Source: Microbispora siamensis
GTDB lineage: Bacteria > Actinomycetota > Actinomycetes > Streptosporangiales > Streptosporangiaceae
Length of the DNA: 64,000 nucleotides
Direction: 5' to 3'
Assembly: GCF_016863095.1 (NCBI RefSeq)
Contig: NZ_BOOF01000017.1
Location: 124,001-188,000 of the forward strand
Shown here: piece by piece, positions 41,973 through 50,786 of the stretch
Numbering within the stretch: position 1 is the stretch's first letter
Layout: every line of letters starts with the position of its first letter
Made by a program: the position numbers and the translations under genes
Notes under the pieces: generated by a model
What the model saw: the letters and a program-made list of their open reading frames with translations, nothing else
Database searches by the model: none
Told to the model about the DNA's origin: nothing

Positions 41973-42542
41973 GTGCAAGCCCTCTGGATCTCGCTCGTCG
42001 TCATCTTCGTGGCCGAGCTGGGCGACAAGAGCCAGCTCATGGCCCTGACCTTCGCGACCCGCTTCAAGACGTGGCCGGTGCTGGCCGGCATCACCGCCGC
42101 GACCGCACTCGTCCACCTCTTCAGCGTCGGCCTCGGCAGGATCGTGGGCGACGCCCTCCCCACCACCGCCATCTCGATCATCGCGGGCCTCGCGTTCCTC
42201 GCCTTCGCGGCGTGGACGCTGCGCGGCGACGAACTCACCGAGGAGGAGAAGGGCAAGGCGGCCAAGACCACCCGCAACGCGTTCATCGCCGTCGCCGTGG
42301 CGTTCTTCCTCAGCGAGCTGGGCGACAAGACGATGCTCGCCACCATCACGCTGGCCACCCAGCACGGCTGGTTCGGCACGTGGGTCGGCTCGACCGTGGG
42401 CATGGTCGCCGCCGACGCGCTGGCCATCCTGGTCGGCCGGTTCCTCGGCGCGCGCCTGCCCGAGAAGTGGATCAAGTACGGCGCGGCCGCCGCGTTCGCC
42501 GTCTTCGGCGTGCTGCTGCTGGCCGAGCCGCTGTTCGCCTGA
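41973..42542 (+). CDS. TMEM165/GDT1-family (UPF0016) cation transporter
   Basis: A 189-residue membrane protein with six hydrophobic helices in two repeats. Each repeat carries the E-x-G-D-K-[ST] signature: VAELGDKSQLMALTF near residue 12 and LSELGDKTMLATITL near residue 115. These form the cation site of the family, which exchanges Mn2+/Ca2+ for protons. The GTG start has AGGAAGG 8 nt upstream. With the candidate Mn riboswitch in its leader, manganese export is the most likely role. Confidence 0.93.
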   Translation: MQALWISLVVIFVAELGDKSQLMALTFATRFKTWPVLAGITAATALVHLFSVGLGRIVGDALPTTAISIIAGLAFLAFAAWTLRGDELTEEEKGKAAKTTRNAFIAVAVAFFLSELGDKTMLATITLATQHGWFGTWVGSTVGMVAADALAILVGRFLGARLPEKWIKYGAAAAFAVFGVLLLAEPLFA

Positions 42543-42553
42543 CTCTCGTTCGT

Positions 42554-45430
42554 CTAATCGAGGAGGGACAGGCGGTGGGCCGCGGCGGCGGCCTCGCCCC
42601 GGGTCGACACGCCCAGCTTGGGCAGGATGTTCGACACGTGCACGCTGACGGTCTTGGCCGAGATGAACAGCTCGGCCGCGATGTCCCGGTTGCTGCGCCC
42701 GGCCGCCACCAGGCGCAGCACCTCCAGCTCGCGGGGGGTCAGGTCGGCCTGCCGTACGGGCTCGGACGGCGTGGCGTCGGAGAGAGGTGAGCCGACGCGG
42801 CGGGCCAGCGTCTCGATCTGGGTGACCAGAGGGGTGGCGCGCAGCGCGACCGCGAGCGGGCATGCCTCACGCAGGCGCGCCGAGGCCCCTTCGCGGTCGC
42901 CGCTCGCGGCGGTCGCCATGGCGGCGTGCAGCAGCGCCTTGGCCCGGACGTACGGACGGCCCAGCCGCTGCCACGCCTCGGCCGCGGCGTCGAACTCGCC
43001 CCGATAGACCAGCCCGAACGCCTCGTTCACCGGCCCGTCGCCCAGGTTGAGGGCCAGACGGTCGCCCAGCTCCCGCACGTGAGGCACCCGGTCGGGGGCG
43101 ACCGGAGCCGCCGCGTCGCAGACGTAACGAACCGAGGCGAGCAGCCGCCCGGCGAGCATCGCCTTGCGCGTGAGCGGCGGGTCGTCAAGCGCCGCCTCCA
43201 GCACGTCGAGGGCCGTCAGCGGCTCGCCGCGCAGCATGTGCCAGGCGAGGACCAGGCGGGTATTGTTCGTCCACTCCTGCGTCTGCTCGTCCCGGTGCGG
43301 GGAGAAGGCACCGACCTCGGTGAGGATGTCCTGCGCCAGGTCCTCCTCGCCGCGCGCGATCGCGATGTCGGCCCGGACCCGCAGCATGTGCCACCGGTTG
43401 CGCAGGGTCGGACCCATCGTCAGGGACCGCTCGATGACCTCGATGGCCTCGTCCCACCGGCCGAGCGACTCCAGCGCCTCGGCGCGGTTGTTGGCGATGA
43501 ACACCCCGTGCTGGCGGAACCTGCCGTACCGCCGGGCGAGCTTCTCGCCCTTCAGGGCGAGCGCCACGGCCTCCTCCGAGCGGCCGAGGTTGTCGAGGGC
43601 GTCGACGTTGTTCGCCAGGGCACGCAGGATGATCCGCGGTGCGCCGAGCCGGATCCCGATCTCCAGCGCCCGTTCGTTGGTCGCGAACGCGGTCTCCAGG
43701 TCGCCGTCGATGGAGTGGCCGAGCGCGAGGTTGATCAGGAGGTCGGCCTCCTGGACCTCGTCGCCCGTCTCGCGGGCGATGCGCAACGCCTCCTGGGTGA
43801 GCGCGGTCCCCTCGGCGATCTCGTCGGAGTTGATCAGCACTGTGCCCAGCCGGGTCAGCACGAGCGCGCGGATGTCGCCGGGCAGCGGGACCAGGCGTTC
43901 GGCGCGCCGCAGCTCCTCCAGCCCGTTGGTCCTGCCCTTCTGGTTCTTGATGTTCGCCAGGCGGACCAGCAGTTCGGCGACCCGTTCGGGGGAGGTCCGC
44001 TCGTCCAGCTCGGCGAGCGCGCCGCGCACGTACTTGGTGCTCTGCTCCATGTCGCCGCTGACGTACGCCGCCTCGGAGGCCCGCTCGAGCACCGTGCAGT
44101 GGTCGTGGCCGATCCGCTCGGCGGCGTCGGGGACCTTGTCCCACAGCGTCAGCACGCGTTCGAGGAGCTGGACCTGCTCGGTGTAGGCGAACGACTTGGC
44201 CGCCTTCTCGGCCGCCTCCCAGGCCGAGATCAGCGCCCACAGGTCGTCGCGGGCGGAGTACCAGTGGTGAGCGATCTCGATGGCCGCCCGGCCCGGGGGC
44301 ACCAGGGTGCGGTCCCGGTCGATCTCCTCGGCGTACCGCGCGTGCATCCGCGCGTGCTCGCCGGGCAGCAGCTCGTCGTGGACCGCCTCGCGGATCAGGG
44401 CGTGCCGGAACGCGTACGCCCCGCCGTCGGCCACCTGCAGCACGTTGGCCGCGATGGCCGGCCGCAGCGCGTTCTCCAGGTCCACGTCGGACAGGCCGCT
44501 GACGGCCGCGAGCAGGCCGTGCCCGACGCGTACGCCACCGGCGGCGGCGACCCGGAGCACCCGCTGGGTCTCCTCGGGCAGCCGCTCCACCGAGCCGATG
44601 ATCAGGTCGTGCAGCGAGTCGGGGAACGAGCACTCGTCGCCGCAGTCGAGCAGCGCCTCCACGAACAGCGGAATGCCGCCGCTGCGTTCGAAGACCCGGT
44701 CCACCCTGGCGAACTCGGGGGTCACCCCGAGGATCCCGGCCATCTGCGCGGCGACCTCGTCCTGGGTGAAGCGGGGCAGGTCCACCCGGACCACGCCGTC
44801 GACCCGCCCCAGCTCGGCCAGCACCGGCCGCAGGGGATGGGTGCGGTGCAACTCGTCCGAGCGGTACGTCATGACCATCAGGACGGGAGCCGACCTGATG
44901 TTGCGGCTGAGGAAGGCGATGAGGTCCCGGCTGGAGCGGTCCGCCCAGTGGATGTCCTCGATGACGAGCACCACCGGCCGCCGCTCGGCGAGGCGCTCCA
45001 GCAGGGCGAGGATCAGCTCGAACAGCCGGGCGCGGGCCGACTCGGTCTCCCCGTCGCCGCTCGGCTCGCCGAACTCGGGCAGCAGCCTGGCCAGGTCGCG
45101 GGCGGCGCCGTCGGGCAGCAGGGCGGCGACCTCGGCCGCGCCGCCCTCCCGGACGAGCTGCCGCAGCGCGGCGGTGAACGGCGCGTAGGCCAGACCCTCG
45201 GCGGACAGCTCCACGCAGCCCCCGACGAGCACGTGGGCGCCGTCCTGCGCCGCCTGCTCGGCGAACCGGCCGGCGAGGCGGGTCTTCCCCACGCCCGCCT
45301 CGCCGCCGATGAGCACCGCCGCGGTGATCTGCTTTCTGGCCTGGTCGTAGGCCTCGCCCAGGGTTTCAAGCTCCGCGCCCCGCCCGACGAAGACGGGGCT
45401 CACCGCCCGGCGTGTCATGTCCTCAAGCAT
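42554..45430 (-). CDS. LAL (MalT-like) LuxR-family ATP-dependent regulator
   Basis: About 958 residues. An N-terminal AAA-type ATPase (VFVGRGAELETLGEAYDQA, Walker A LIGGEAGVGKTRLAGRFA, Walker B VVLVIEDIHWAD) is followed by a long TPR-like helical region. A C-terminal LuxR helix-turn-helix (LTPRELEVLRLVAAGRSNRD, ELFISAKTVSVHVSNILPKL) ends close to the terminus. LAL proteins are typical actinomycete regulators of secondary metabolism or catabolism. The start at ATG 45430 has AAAGGG upstream; ATG 45457 is possible. The 3' end faces the UPF0016 gene with 11 bp between. No target is identifiable. Confidence 0.92.
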   Translation of the reverse strand: MLEDMTRRAVSPVFVGRGAELETLGEAYDQARKQITAAVLIGGEAGVGKTRLAGRFAEQAAQDGAHVLVGGCVELSAEGLAYAPFTAALRQLVREGGAAEVAALLPDGAARDLARLLPEFGEPSGDGETESARARLFELILALLERLAERRPVVLVIEDIHWADRSSRDLIAFLSRNIRSAPVLMVMTYRSDELHRTHPLRPVLAELGRVDGVVRVDLPRFTQDEVAAQMAGILGVTPEFARVDRVFERSGGIPLFVEALLDCGDECSFPDSLHDLIIGSVERLPEETQRVLRVAAAGGVRVGHGLLAAVSGLSDVDLENALRPAIAANVLQVADGGAYAFRHALIREAVHDELLPGEHARMHARYAEEIDRDRTLVPPGRAAIEIAHHWYSARDDLWALISAWEAAEKAAKSFAYTEQVQLLERVLTLWDKVPDAAERIGHDHCTVLERASEAAYVSGDMEQSTKYVRGALAELDERTSPERVAELLVRLANIKNQKGRTNGLEELRRAERLVPLPGDIRALVLTRLGTVLINSDEIAEGTALTQEALRIARETGDEVQEADLLINLALGHSIDGDLETAFATNERALEIGIRLGAPRIILRALANNVDALDNLGRSEEAVALALKGEKLARRYGRFRQHGVFIANNRAEALESLGRWDEAIEVIERSLTMGPTLRNRWHMLRVRADIAIARGEEDLAQDILTEVGAFSPHRDEQTQEWTNNTRLVLAWHMLRGEPLTALDVLEAALDDPPLTRKAMLAGRLLASVRYVCDAAAPVAPDRVPHVRELGDRLALNLGDGPVNEAFGLVYRGEFDAAAEAWQRLGRPYVRAKALLHAAMATAASGDREGASARLREACPLAVALRATPLVTQIETLARRVGSPLSDATPSEPVRQADLTPRELEVLRLVAAGRSNRDIAAELFISAKTVSVHVSNILPKLGVSTRGEAAAAAHRLSLLD

Positions 45431-45489
45431 GTCATGACCCTTTGCGTGGGTTCGCATGAATTTTTCGGAGCACCTGTCAGGGCGGCTGA

Positions 45490-45525
45490 AAGGCCCGGCC
45501 GGGAGGGAGGGTCCGGCCGGGCCTT
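45490..45525 (-). terminator. Strong hairpin terminator after the small basic gene
   Basis: Perfect 13-bp stem AAGGCCCGGCCGG / CCGGCCGGGCCTT with a 10-base loop, 10 bp after the stop of the leftward 55-aa gene. It separates that gene from the LAL regulator. Confidence 0.75.
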
Positions 45526-45535
45526 CGTACGCGTT

Positions 45536-45703
45536 TCATGAGGTGCGGAGCTTGCCGAAGGCCGCACGCAGCCGGCGCTGGCCGGAGCGCTGCTGAGCCT
45601 TCCTGCCCGCCTGCGCCTGGCGGGCGCGGCGGTGCTCGGCGGCCTCCTCCTGGAGCTCGGTCGCCCGGCTGATCATTACCTGGTAGTGCAGTTCCGGACC
45701 CAT
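45536..45703 (-). CDS. Small basic hypothetical protein (55 aa)
   Basis: Starts MGPELHYQVMISRATELQEE at ATG 45703 behind AAGGAGAC and ends RRLRAAFGKLRTS. A helical, Arg/Ala/Gln-rich, positively charged peptide. Many actinomycetes carry similar short proteins with an LHYQ-type N-terminus, to my recollection; the function is unknown. It has its own terminator and lies divergent from deoC. Confidence 0.7.
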   Translation of the reverse strand: MGPELHYQVMISRATELQEEAAEHRRARQAQAGRKAQQRSGQRRLRAAFGKLRTS

Positions 45704-45753
45704 CTCGGTGTCTCCTTGTTCGGGGTCTCTTTCCGTACTCCTCAAGGTTCGGT

Positions 45754-45845
45754 CTAAGGCGTGGTGCGGCACATCGGGCGGATGCCCTATCTCTGGCACC
45801 GGCTTACGGCATAGGACTTCTAAGGCGGGTAAGGCGATGCCTTAG
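45754..45845. repeat. Repeated TAAGGC elements between divergent genes (candidate operator)
   Basis: CTAAGGCG occurs at 45754-45761 and 45820-45827, and GTAAGGCG at 45829-45836. The last forms a palindrome TAAGGCGATGCCTTA (45830-45844) with an inverted copy. All lie in the intergenic space before deoC and the small basic gene. Deoxynucleoside catabolism genes are usually regulated by DeoR/CytR-like proteins. Confidence 0.5.
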
Positions 45846-45901
45846 GGACGCCGGGATCCCCGGGTTTGGAATCATTCCGACTGGTCGGGGATGCTGGTCT
45901 C

Positions 45902-46849
45902 GTGCCAACTATGACTACTCCGCTCGCGGAGGTCGCCTCCTCACCCTCGACGCTGCGGGCGTTCCTCCACGGACTGCCCGGGGTCGACCGGGTCGGGGCG
46001 GACGCCCGGGCCGCGATGCTGGGCACGCGATCCATCAAGACGACCGCCAAGAAGCAGGCCATCGACATGGCCATCGGAATGGTCGACCTCACCACCCTGG
46101 AAGGCGCGGACACCCCCGGCAAGGTCAGGGCGATGTGCGCCAAGGCGGTGCGGCCCGACCCAGCCGACGCGTCGGTGCCGCCGGTCGCCGCCGTCTGCGT
46201 CTACCCCGACCTGGTCGCGACCGCGGTCGAGGCCCTCGCCGGATCCGGCGTGAAGGTCGCGTCCGTCGCCACGTCGTTCCCCAGCGGCCGGTCCTCCCTG
46301 GAGGTGAAGGTCGCCGAGACGTCCCTCGCCGTGGCCGCCGGAGCAGCCGAGATCGACATGGTCATCGACCGCGGCGCGTTCCTCGCCGGCGACTACCTCA
46401 AGGTTTACGAGGAGATCGTCGCCACCAAGGAAGCCTGTGCCGACGCGCATCTGAAGGTGATCCTGGAGACCGGCGAGCTCGCGACGTACGACAACGTGCG
46501 GCGGGCCTCCTGGCTCGCGATGATCGCCGGGGCGGACTTCATCAAGACCTCCACCGGCAAGGTGTCGCCGGCCGCGACCCTCCCGGTGACGCTCGTCATG
46601 CTGGAGGCCGTGCGCGACTTCCTGGCCGCGACCGGCCGCAAGGTGGGCGTGAAGCCCGCGGGCGGCATCCGCACCACCAAGGACGCGATCAAGTACCTGG
46701 TGCTGGTCAACGAGACCGCCGGGCCGGACTGGCTGCACCCCGACTGGTTCCGCCTCGGCGCCTCCTCGCTGCTGAACGACCTGCTCATGCAGCGGCAGAA
46801 GATGGCCACCGGCCGGTACGCCGGTCCCGACTACTTCACGCTGGACTGA
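45902..46849 (+). CDS. deoC: Deoxyribose-phosphate aldolase
   Basis: About 315 residues from GTG 45902, with ATG 45911 (MTTPLAEV) an alternative. TIM-barrel class I aldolase motifs are clear: AAVCVYPDLVATAV, AEIDMVIDRGAFLAGDY, LKVILETGEL, ADFIKTSTGKVS with the Schiff-base Lys, and VGVKPAGGIRTTKDAIKYL with the proton-relay Lys. It splits 2-deoxyribose-5-phosphate into acetaldehyde and glyceraldehyde-3-phosphate. The aldehyde dehydrogenase gene 15 bp downstream fits the disposal of acetaldehyde. Confidence 0.96.
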   Translation: MPTMTTPLAEVASSPSTLRAFLHGLPGVDRVGADARAAMLGTRSIKTTAKKQAIDMAIGMVDLTTLEGADTPGKVRAMCAKAVRPDPADASVPPVAAVCVYPDLVATAVEALAGSGVKVASVATSFPSGRSSLEVKVAETSLAVAAGAAEIDMVIDRGAFLAGDYLKVYEEIVATKEACADAHLKVILETGELATYDNVRRASWLAMIAGADFIKTSTGKVSPAATLPVTLVMLEAVRDFLAATGRKVGVKPAGGIRTTKDAIKYLVLVNETAGPDWLHPDWFRLGASSLLNDLLMQRQKMATGRYAGPDYFTLD

Positions 46850-46864
46850 GGGCTGGACTGAGGC

Positions 46865-48292
46865 ATGTTCGAATACGCACCCGCGCCCGAGTCGCGGGAC
46901 ATCGTCGACATCCGGCCGTCGTACGGCCTGTTCATCAACGGCGAGTGGGTCGAGCCGCAGGGCGAGGAGCGCCACAAGACCGTCAACCCGGCCACCGAGG
47001 AGGTGCTCGCGGAGGTCGCGTGGGCGGGGGAGGCCGACGTCGACCGCGCGGTCCAGGCCGCGGCCAAGGCGTTCCCCGTGTGGTCGGCCATGCCGGGCGC
47101 CGAGCGGGCCAAGTACCTGTTCCGGATCGCCCGGATCATCCAGGAACGGGCGCGTGAGCTGGCCGTCCTGGAGACGCTCGACAACGGCAAGCCGATCAGG
47201 GAGTCCCGCGACGTGGACCTCCCGCTGGTCGCCGCCCACTTCTTCTACTACGCGGGCTGGGCCGACAAGCTGTCGTACGCCGGGTTCGGTCCTGACCCGC
47301 GTCCGCTGGGCGTGGCCGGGCAGGTCATCCCGTGGAACTTCCCGCTGCTCATGCTGGCCTGGAAGATCGCGCCCGCGCTGGCCTGCGGCAACACGGTCGT
47401 GCTCAAGCCGGCCGAGACCACGCCGCTGACCGCGCTGGCGTTCGCCGAGATCTGCCGCCAGGCCGACCTTCCGCCGGGGGTCGTCAACATCGTCACCGGC
47501 GCGGGCGAGACGGGCGCCGCGCTCGTGAACCACCCCGGCGTGGACAAGGTCGCCTTCACCGGCTCGACCGAGGTCGGCCGCCTCATCGCCAGGAGCCTCG
47601 CGGGGATCCGCAAGAAGCTCACGCTGGAGCTCGGCGGCAAGGCCGCCAACATCGTGTTCGAGGACGCGCCGCTGGACCAGGCCGTCGAGGGCATCGTCAA
47701 CGGCATCTTCTTCAACCAGGGCCACGTCTGCTGCGCCGGGTCGCGGCTGCTGGTGCAGGAGTCGGTCGCCGCGGACCTGCTGGAGGCGCTCAAGCGGCGC
47801 CTCGGCACGCTGCGGCTCGGCGACCCGCTGGACAAGAACACCGACATCGGCGCGATCAACTCGGCCGAGCAGCTCGCCAAGATCCGCGAGCTGTCGGAGG
47901 CCGGGGAGGCCGAGGGCGCCGAGCGGTGGTCGCCCGCCTGCCCGATCCCCGACCGCGGCTACTGGTTCCCGCCCACCGTCTTCACCGGCGTGGCCCAGTC
48001 GCACCGCATCGCCCGGGAGGAGATCTTCGGGCCGGTGCTGTCGGTGCTGACCTTCCGCACCCCCGCCGAGGCGGTGGAGAAGGCCAACAACACGCCGTAC
48101 GGGCTGTCGGCGGGCGTGTGGACCGAGAAGGGCTCGCTCATGCTGTGGATGGCGTCCCGGCTGCGGGCCGGCGTCGTCTGGTCCAACACGTTCAACCGGT
48201 TCGATCCCACCTCGCCGTTCGGCGGCTACAAGGAGTCGGGCTACGGCCGCGAGGGCGGGCGGCACGGTCTGGAGGCCTACCTTGCGGTGTGA
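46865..48292 (+). CDS. NAD(P)-dependent aldehyde dehydrogenase
   Basis: A 475-residue full-length ALDH. The N-terminal half carries VIPWNFPLLMLAWKIAPALA, and the coenzyme site GSTEVGRLIAR. The catalytic Glu is in TLELGGKAANIVFEDA, and the catalytic Cys in FFNQGHVCCAGSRLLVQ. EEIFGPVLSVLTF closes the domain. In the deoC operon it probably oxidises acetaldehyde from deoxyribose-phosphate cleavage. It is followed by a 224-bp gap before the half-ALDH paralogue; I saw nothing coding in that gap. Confidence 0.94.
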   Translation: MFEYAPAPESRDIVDIRPSYGLFINGEWVEPQGEERHKTVNPATEEVLAEVAWAGEADVDRAVQAAAKAFPVWSAMPGAERAKYLFRIARIIQERARELAVLETLDNGKPIRESRDVDLPLVAAHFFYYAGWADKLSYAGFGPDPRPLGVAGQVIPWNFPLLMLAWKIAPALACGNTVVLKPAETTPLTALAFAEICRQADLPPGVVNIVTGAGETGAALVNHPGVDKVAFTGSTEVGRLIARSLAGIRKKLTLELGGKAANIVFEDAPLDQAVEGIVNGIFFNQGHVCCAGSRLLVQESVAADLLEALKRRLGTLRLGDPLDKNTDIGAINSAEQLAKIRELSEAGEAEGAERWSPACPIPDRGYWFPPTVFTGVAQSHRIAREEIFGPVLSVLTFRTPAEAVEKANNTPYGLSAGVWTEKGSLMLWMASRLRAGVVWSNTFNRFDPTSPFGGYKESGYGREGGRHGLEAYLAV

Positions 48293-48516
48293 TCATCCCT
48301 CCGGCAGCCCGTCCGGCCAGTCGTTCAGCAGGTGCGACGACGGGCAGCGCCGCCGCCTTATGCGCCGGGCCCGCGCGGGGGCCGGGGAGGGGTTCTCCCG
48401 GGGCCGCCGCTCCCGCCGCTTCGCCGTACGGCACGGCTGGTTCGCGCATCGCGGCGGCGTGTGCCGGTGCGGCCAGACCTATCAGCCGGCCCGTCCTCTG
48501 GAGATTGGAACCTTCG

Positions 48517-49392
48517 ATGAGTGAGCGCACCGAACGGTTGAGCGTGCGCAAGACGTACAAGCTGTTCATCGGCGGCGCGTTCCCGCGTTCGGAGAGCGGA
48601 AGGTCGTATGTCGTGACCTCCTCCAAGGGCGACTTCCTCGCCAACGCGGCCAGGGCCTCGCGCAAGGACGCCAGGGACGCGGTCTCGGCCGCGCGGAAGG
48701 CGTTCCCCGGCTGGTCGGGCGCCACGGCGTACAACAGGGGCCAGATCCTGTACCGGATCGCCGAGATGCTGGAGGGCCGCCGCGCCCAGTTCGCCGCCGA
48801 GGTCGCCGACGCCGACGGAGTCTCCGCGAAGAAGGCCGGCGAGCTGGTGGACGCCGCGGTGGACCGGCTGGTCTGGTACGCGGGCTGGTCGGACAAGATC
48901 GGTGCGGTCCTCGGATCGGCCAATCCGGTGGCCGGGCCGTACTTCAACCTGTCGAGCCCGGAGCCGACGGGCGTGGTCGCGGTGGTGGCCCCGCAGGCGG
49001 GACCGCTGCTGGGACTGGTCAGCGTGATCGCGCCGGTGATCGTGACCGGCAACACCTGCGTGGTGGTCGCCTCCGAGCGCGCGCCGCTGCCGGCGATCAC
49101 GCTGGCCGAGGTACTGGCGACCTCCGACCTGCCAGGCGGGGTGGTCAACATCCTCACCGGCTCGGCCGCCGAGATGGCCCCCTGGCTCGCGGGCCACATG
49201 GACGTCAACGGCGTCGACCTGACGGGCGCCGGCCCCGAGCTGGCCGTCACGTGTGAGGAACTGGCCGCGGAGAACCTCAAGCGGGTGCTCCGGCCGCCGG
49301 CCGATCGCGTGGACTGGCTCGCCGACCCCGGCATCGAGCGGATGACGGCGTTCCTGGAGACCAAGACCGTCTGGCATCCGATCGGGATCTAG
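48517..49392 (+). CDS. Half aldehyde dehydrogenase (coenzyme-domain only paralogue)
   Basis: A 291-residue protein similar to the N-terminal two thirds of ALDH (VRKTYKLFIGGAFPRSES, AFPGWSGATAYNRGQILYRI, TGNTCVVVASERAPLPAITL, LPGGVVNILTG). It then ends with LETKTVWHPIGI. The ELGGK catalytic Glu and the GQxCxA Cys never appear, so it cannot be a normal dehydrogenase. The frame is clean, not a decayed remnant. It sits in the deoC-ALDH neighbourhood, where I recall such half proteins in other actinomycetes. It may be a subunit or regulatory partner of the full-length enzyme. Its last 4 bp overlap the convergent rho gene. Confidence 0.8.
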   Translation: MSERTERLSVRKTYKLFIGGAFPRSESGRSYVVTSSKGDFLANAARASRKDARDAVSAARKAFPGWSGATAYNRGQILYRIAEMLEGRRAQFAAEVADADGVSAKKAGELVDAAVDRLVWYAGWSDKIGAVLGSANPVAGPYFNLSSPEPTGVVAVVAPQAGPLLGLVSVIAPVIVTGNTCVVVASERAPLPAITLAEVLATSDLPGGVVNILTGSAAEMAPWLAGHMDVNGVDLTGAGPELAVTCEELAAENLKRVLRPPADRVDWLADPGIERMTAFLETKTVWHPIGI

Positions 49393-50531
49393 CCTTTCGC
49401 CAGGGCCAGGAGGAGTTCGGCGTTCGAGCCGGTGTTCTTCATCGAGGTGAGGAAGCGTTCGAACGCCTCCTGGTCCTGCAACGCCCGGCGCAGCCGCCAG
49501 ACCAGCGGCTGCTCCGCAGGGTGGAGCAGCAGTTCCTCGCGCCGCGTGCCGGAGGCGACGACGTCGACGGCGGGGAAGACGCGGCGGTCGGCCAGGCTCC
49601 GGCTCAGCTTCAGCTCCATGTTGCCGGTGCTCTTGAACTCCTCGAAGAGGTTGTCGTCCATCTTCGAGCCGGTCTCGACCAGCGCGGTGGCGAGGATCGT
49701 GAGTGAGCCGCCGTCCTCGATGTTGCGGGCGGCGCCGAGCACCTTCTTGGGCTGGTGCAGGGCACGGGCGTCCATGCCGCCCGTGAGCAGGCGCCCGCCG
49801 CTCGGCGCGGCCATGTTGTACGCCCGGCCGAGGCGGGTGATCGAGTCGATGAGCACGACCACGTCGCGGCCCGCCTCCACGAGCCGCTTGGCCCGCTCGA
49901 CGGCGAGTTCCGCCGCGGTGATGTGGTCCTGCGGCGCACGGTCGAAGGTCGAGGCGGTCACCTCGGCCCGGACCGACTCGCGCATGTCGGTGACCTCCTC
50001 GGGCCGCTCGTCCACCAGGACGACCATGAGGTGGCATTCGGGGTGGTTGGTCGTAATCGCGTTCGCGACGGCCTTGAGGAACATCGTCTTGCCGGCCTTC
50101 GGCGGGGCGACGATCAGGCCGCGCTGGCCCTTGCCGATCGGCGCGAACAGGTCGATGACCCGCGTGGCGAGCACGTTGCGCGTCGTCTCCAGGCGCAGCC
50201 GCTCGTCGGGGTAGATCGGCACGAGGTCGGCGAAGTGCGGCCGCGCGGTGTCGACGGGTTCGCCGTTCACGACGGTGACGGCGGTGAGCATGCCGTTCTG
50301 GGCGACGCCGCGGACGTGGTCGCCGCGGCGCAGGTCGAGCGCGTCCGCGAGCGCGGCCGGGACGGTCACGTCCTTCGGGCCGGGCAGGTAGCCGTTCGTC
50401 CGGATCACCGTGTTCCTGCCCGCCCGGTCGAGCAGGCCGGTGACCTCGGTAGTCCGGGTGTTCTTCGTACGGGCCGGCGTGGTGCGGGAGACGCTGCGCG
50501 GCTTGGGAACGCTGAGAGTGCTGGTGGTCAT
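49389..50531 (-). CDS. rho: Short transcription termination factor Rho paralogue
   Basis: A 380-residue Rho-type hexameric helicase from ATG 50531 with AAGGAGT. It has the RNA-binding fold (LDRAGRNTVIRTNGYLPGPK), Walker A APPKAGKTMFLKAVAN, Walker B DVVVLIDSITRLGRAYN and the arginine-finger/Q-loop region AAPSGGRLLTGGMDARAL. Housekeeping actinobacterial Rho is about 600-700 residues because of a long Arg/Asp-rich N-terminal insertion; that is missing here. This is therefore probably a second, shortened Rho rather than the essential one. The function of such paralogues is unsettled; resistance or special termination are possible. Confidence 0.9.
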   Translation of the reverse strand: MTTSTLSVPKPRSVSRTTPARTKNTRTTEVTGLLDRAGRNTVIRTNGYLPGPKDVTVPAALADALDLRRGDHVRGVAQNGMLTAVTVVNGEPVDTARPHFADLVPIYPDERLRLETTRNVLATRVIDLFAPIGKGQRGLIVAPPKAGKTMFLKAVANAITTNHPECHLMVVLVDERPEEVTDMRESVRAEVTASTFDRAPQDHITAAELAVERAKRLVEAGRDVVVLIDSITRLGRAYNMAAPSGGRLLTGGMDARALHQPKKVLGAARNIEDGGSLTILATALVETGSKMDDNLFEEFKSTGNMELKLSRSLADRRVFPAVDVVASGTRREELLLHPAEQPLVWRLRRALQDQEAFERFLTSMKNTGSNAELLLALAKG

Positions 50532-50786
50532 GGGACTCCTTGAGTCTGGGATGTGCCGGTACAAGTGAGGTGGGAGATGGCCGATTCGGCCGGATCGGCG
50601 CAGCGTCTCAGCGCGCATGTCGGCCCGTGGTGCTTCGGCCGGTGGCTGAGAGGTGCTCGTGGAATACGTGCGATGCGCGTATGGGCTCGTCAGTGTTCAC
50701 TGGCGGTCACCAGACCGCGGAGCCAGAACCATACGGCTTGTCGCTGACTATAACAGGCTCATGTGATCCGGCAATTCCCCCGTGGG

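Noticed and set aside
42926-45541. Long plus-strand frame opposite the LAL regulator
   Set aside because: No recognisable motifs and amino acid mix of an antisense frame; the minus-strand gene has full Walker and LuxR motifs.
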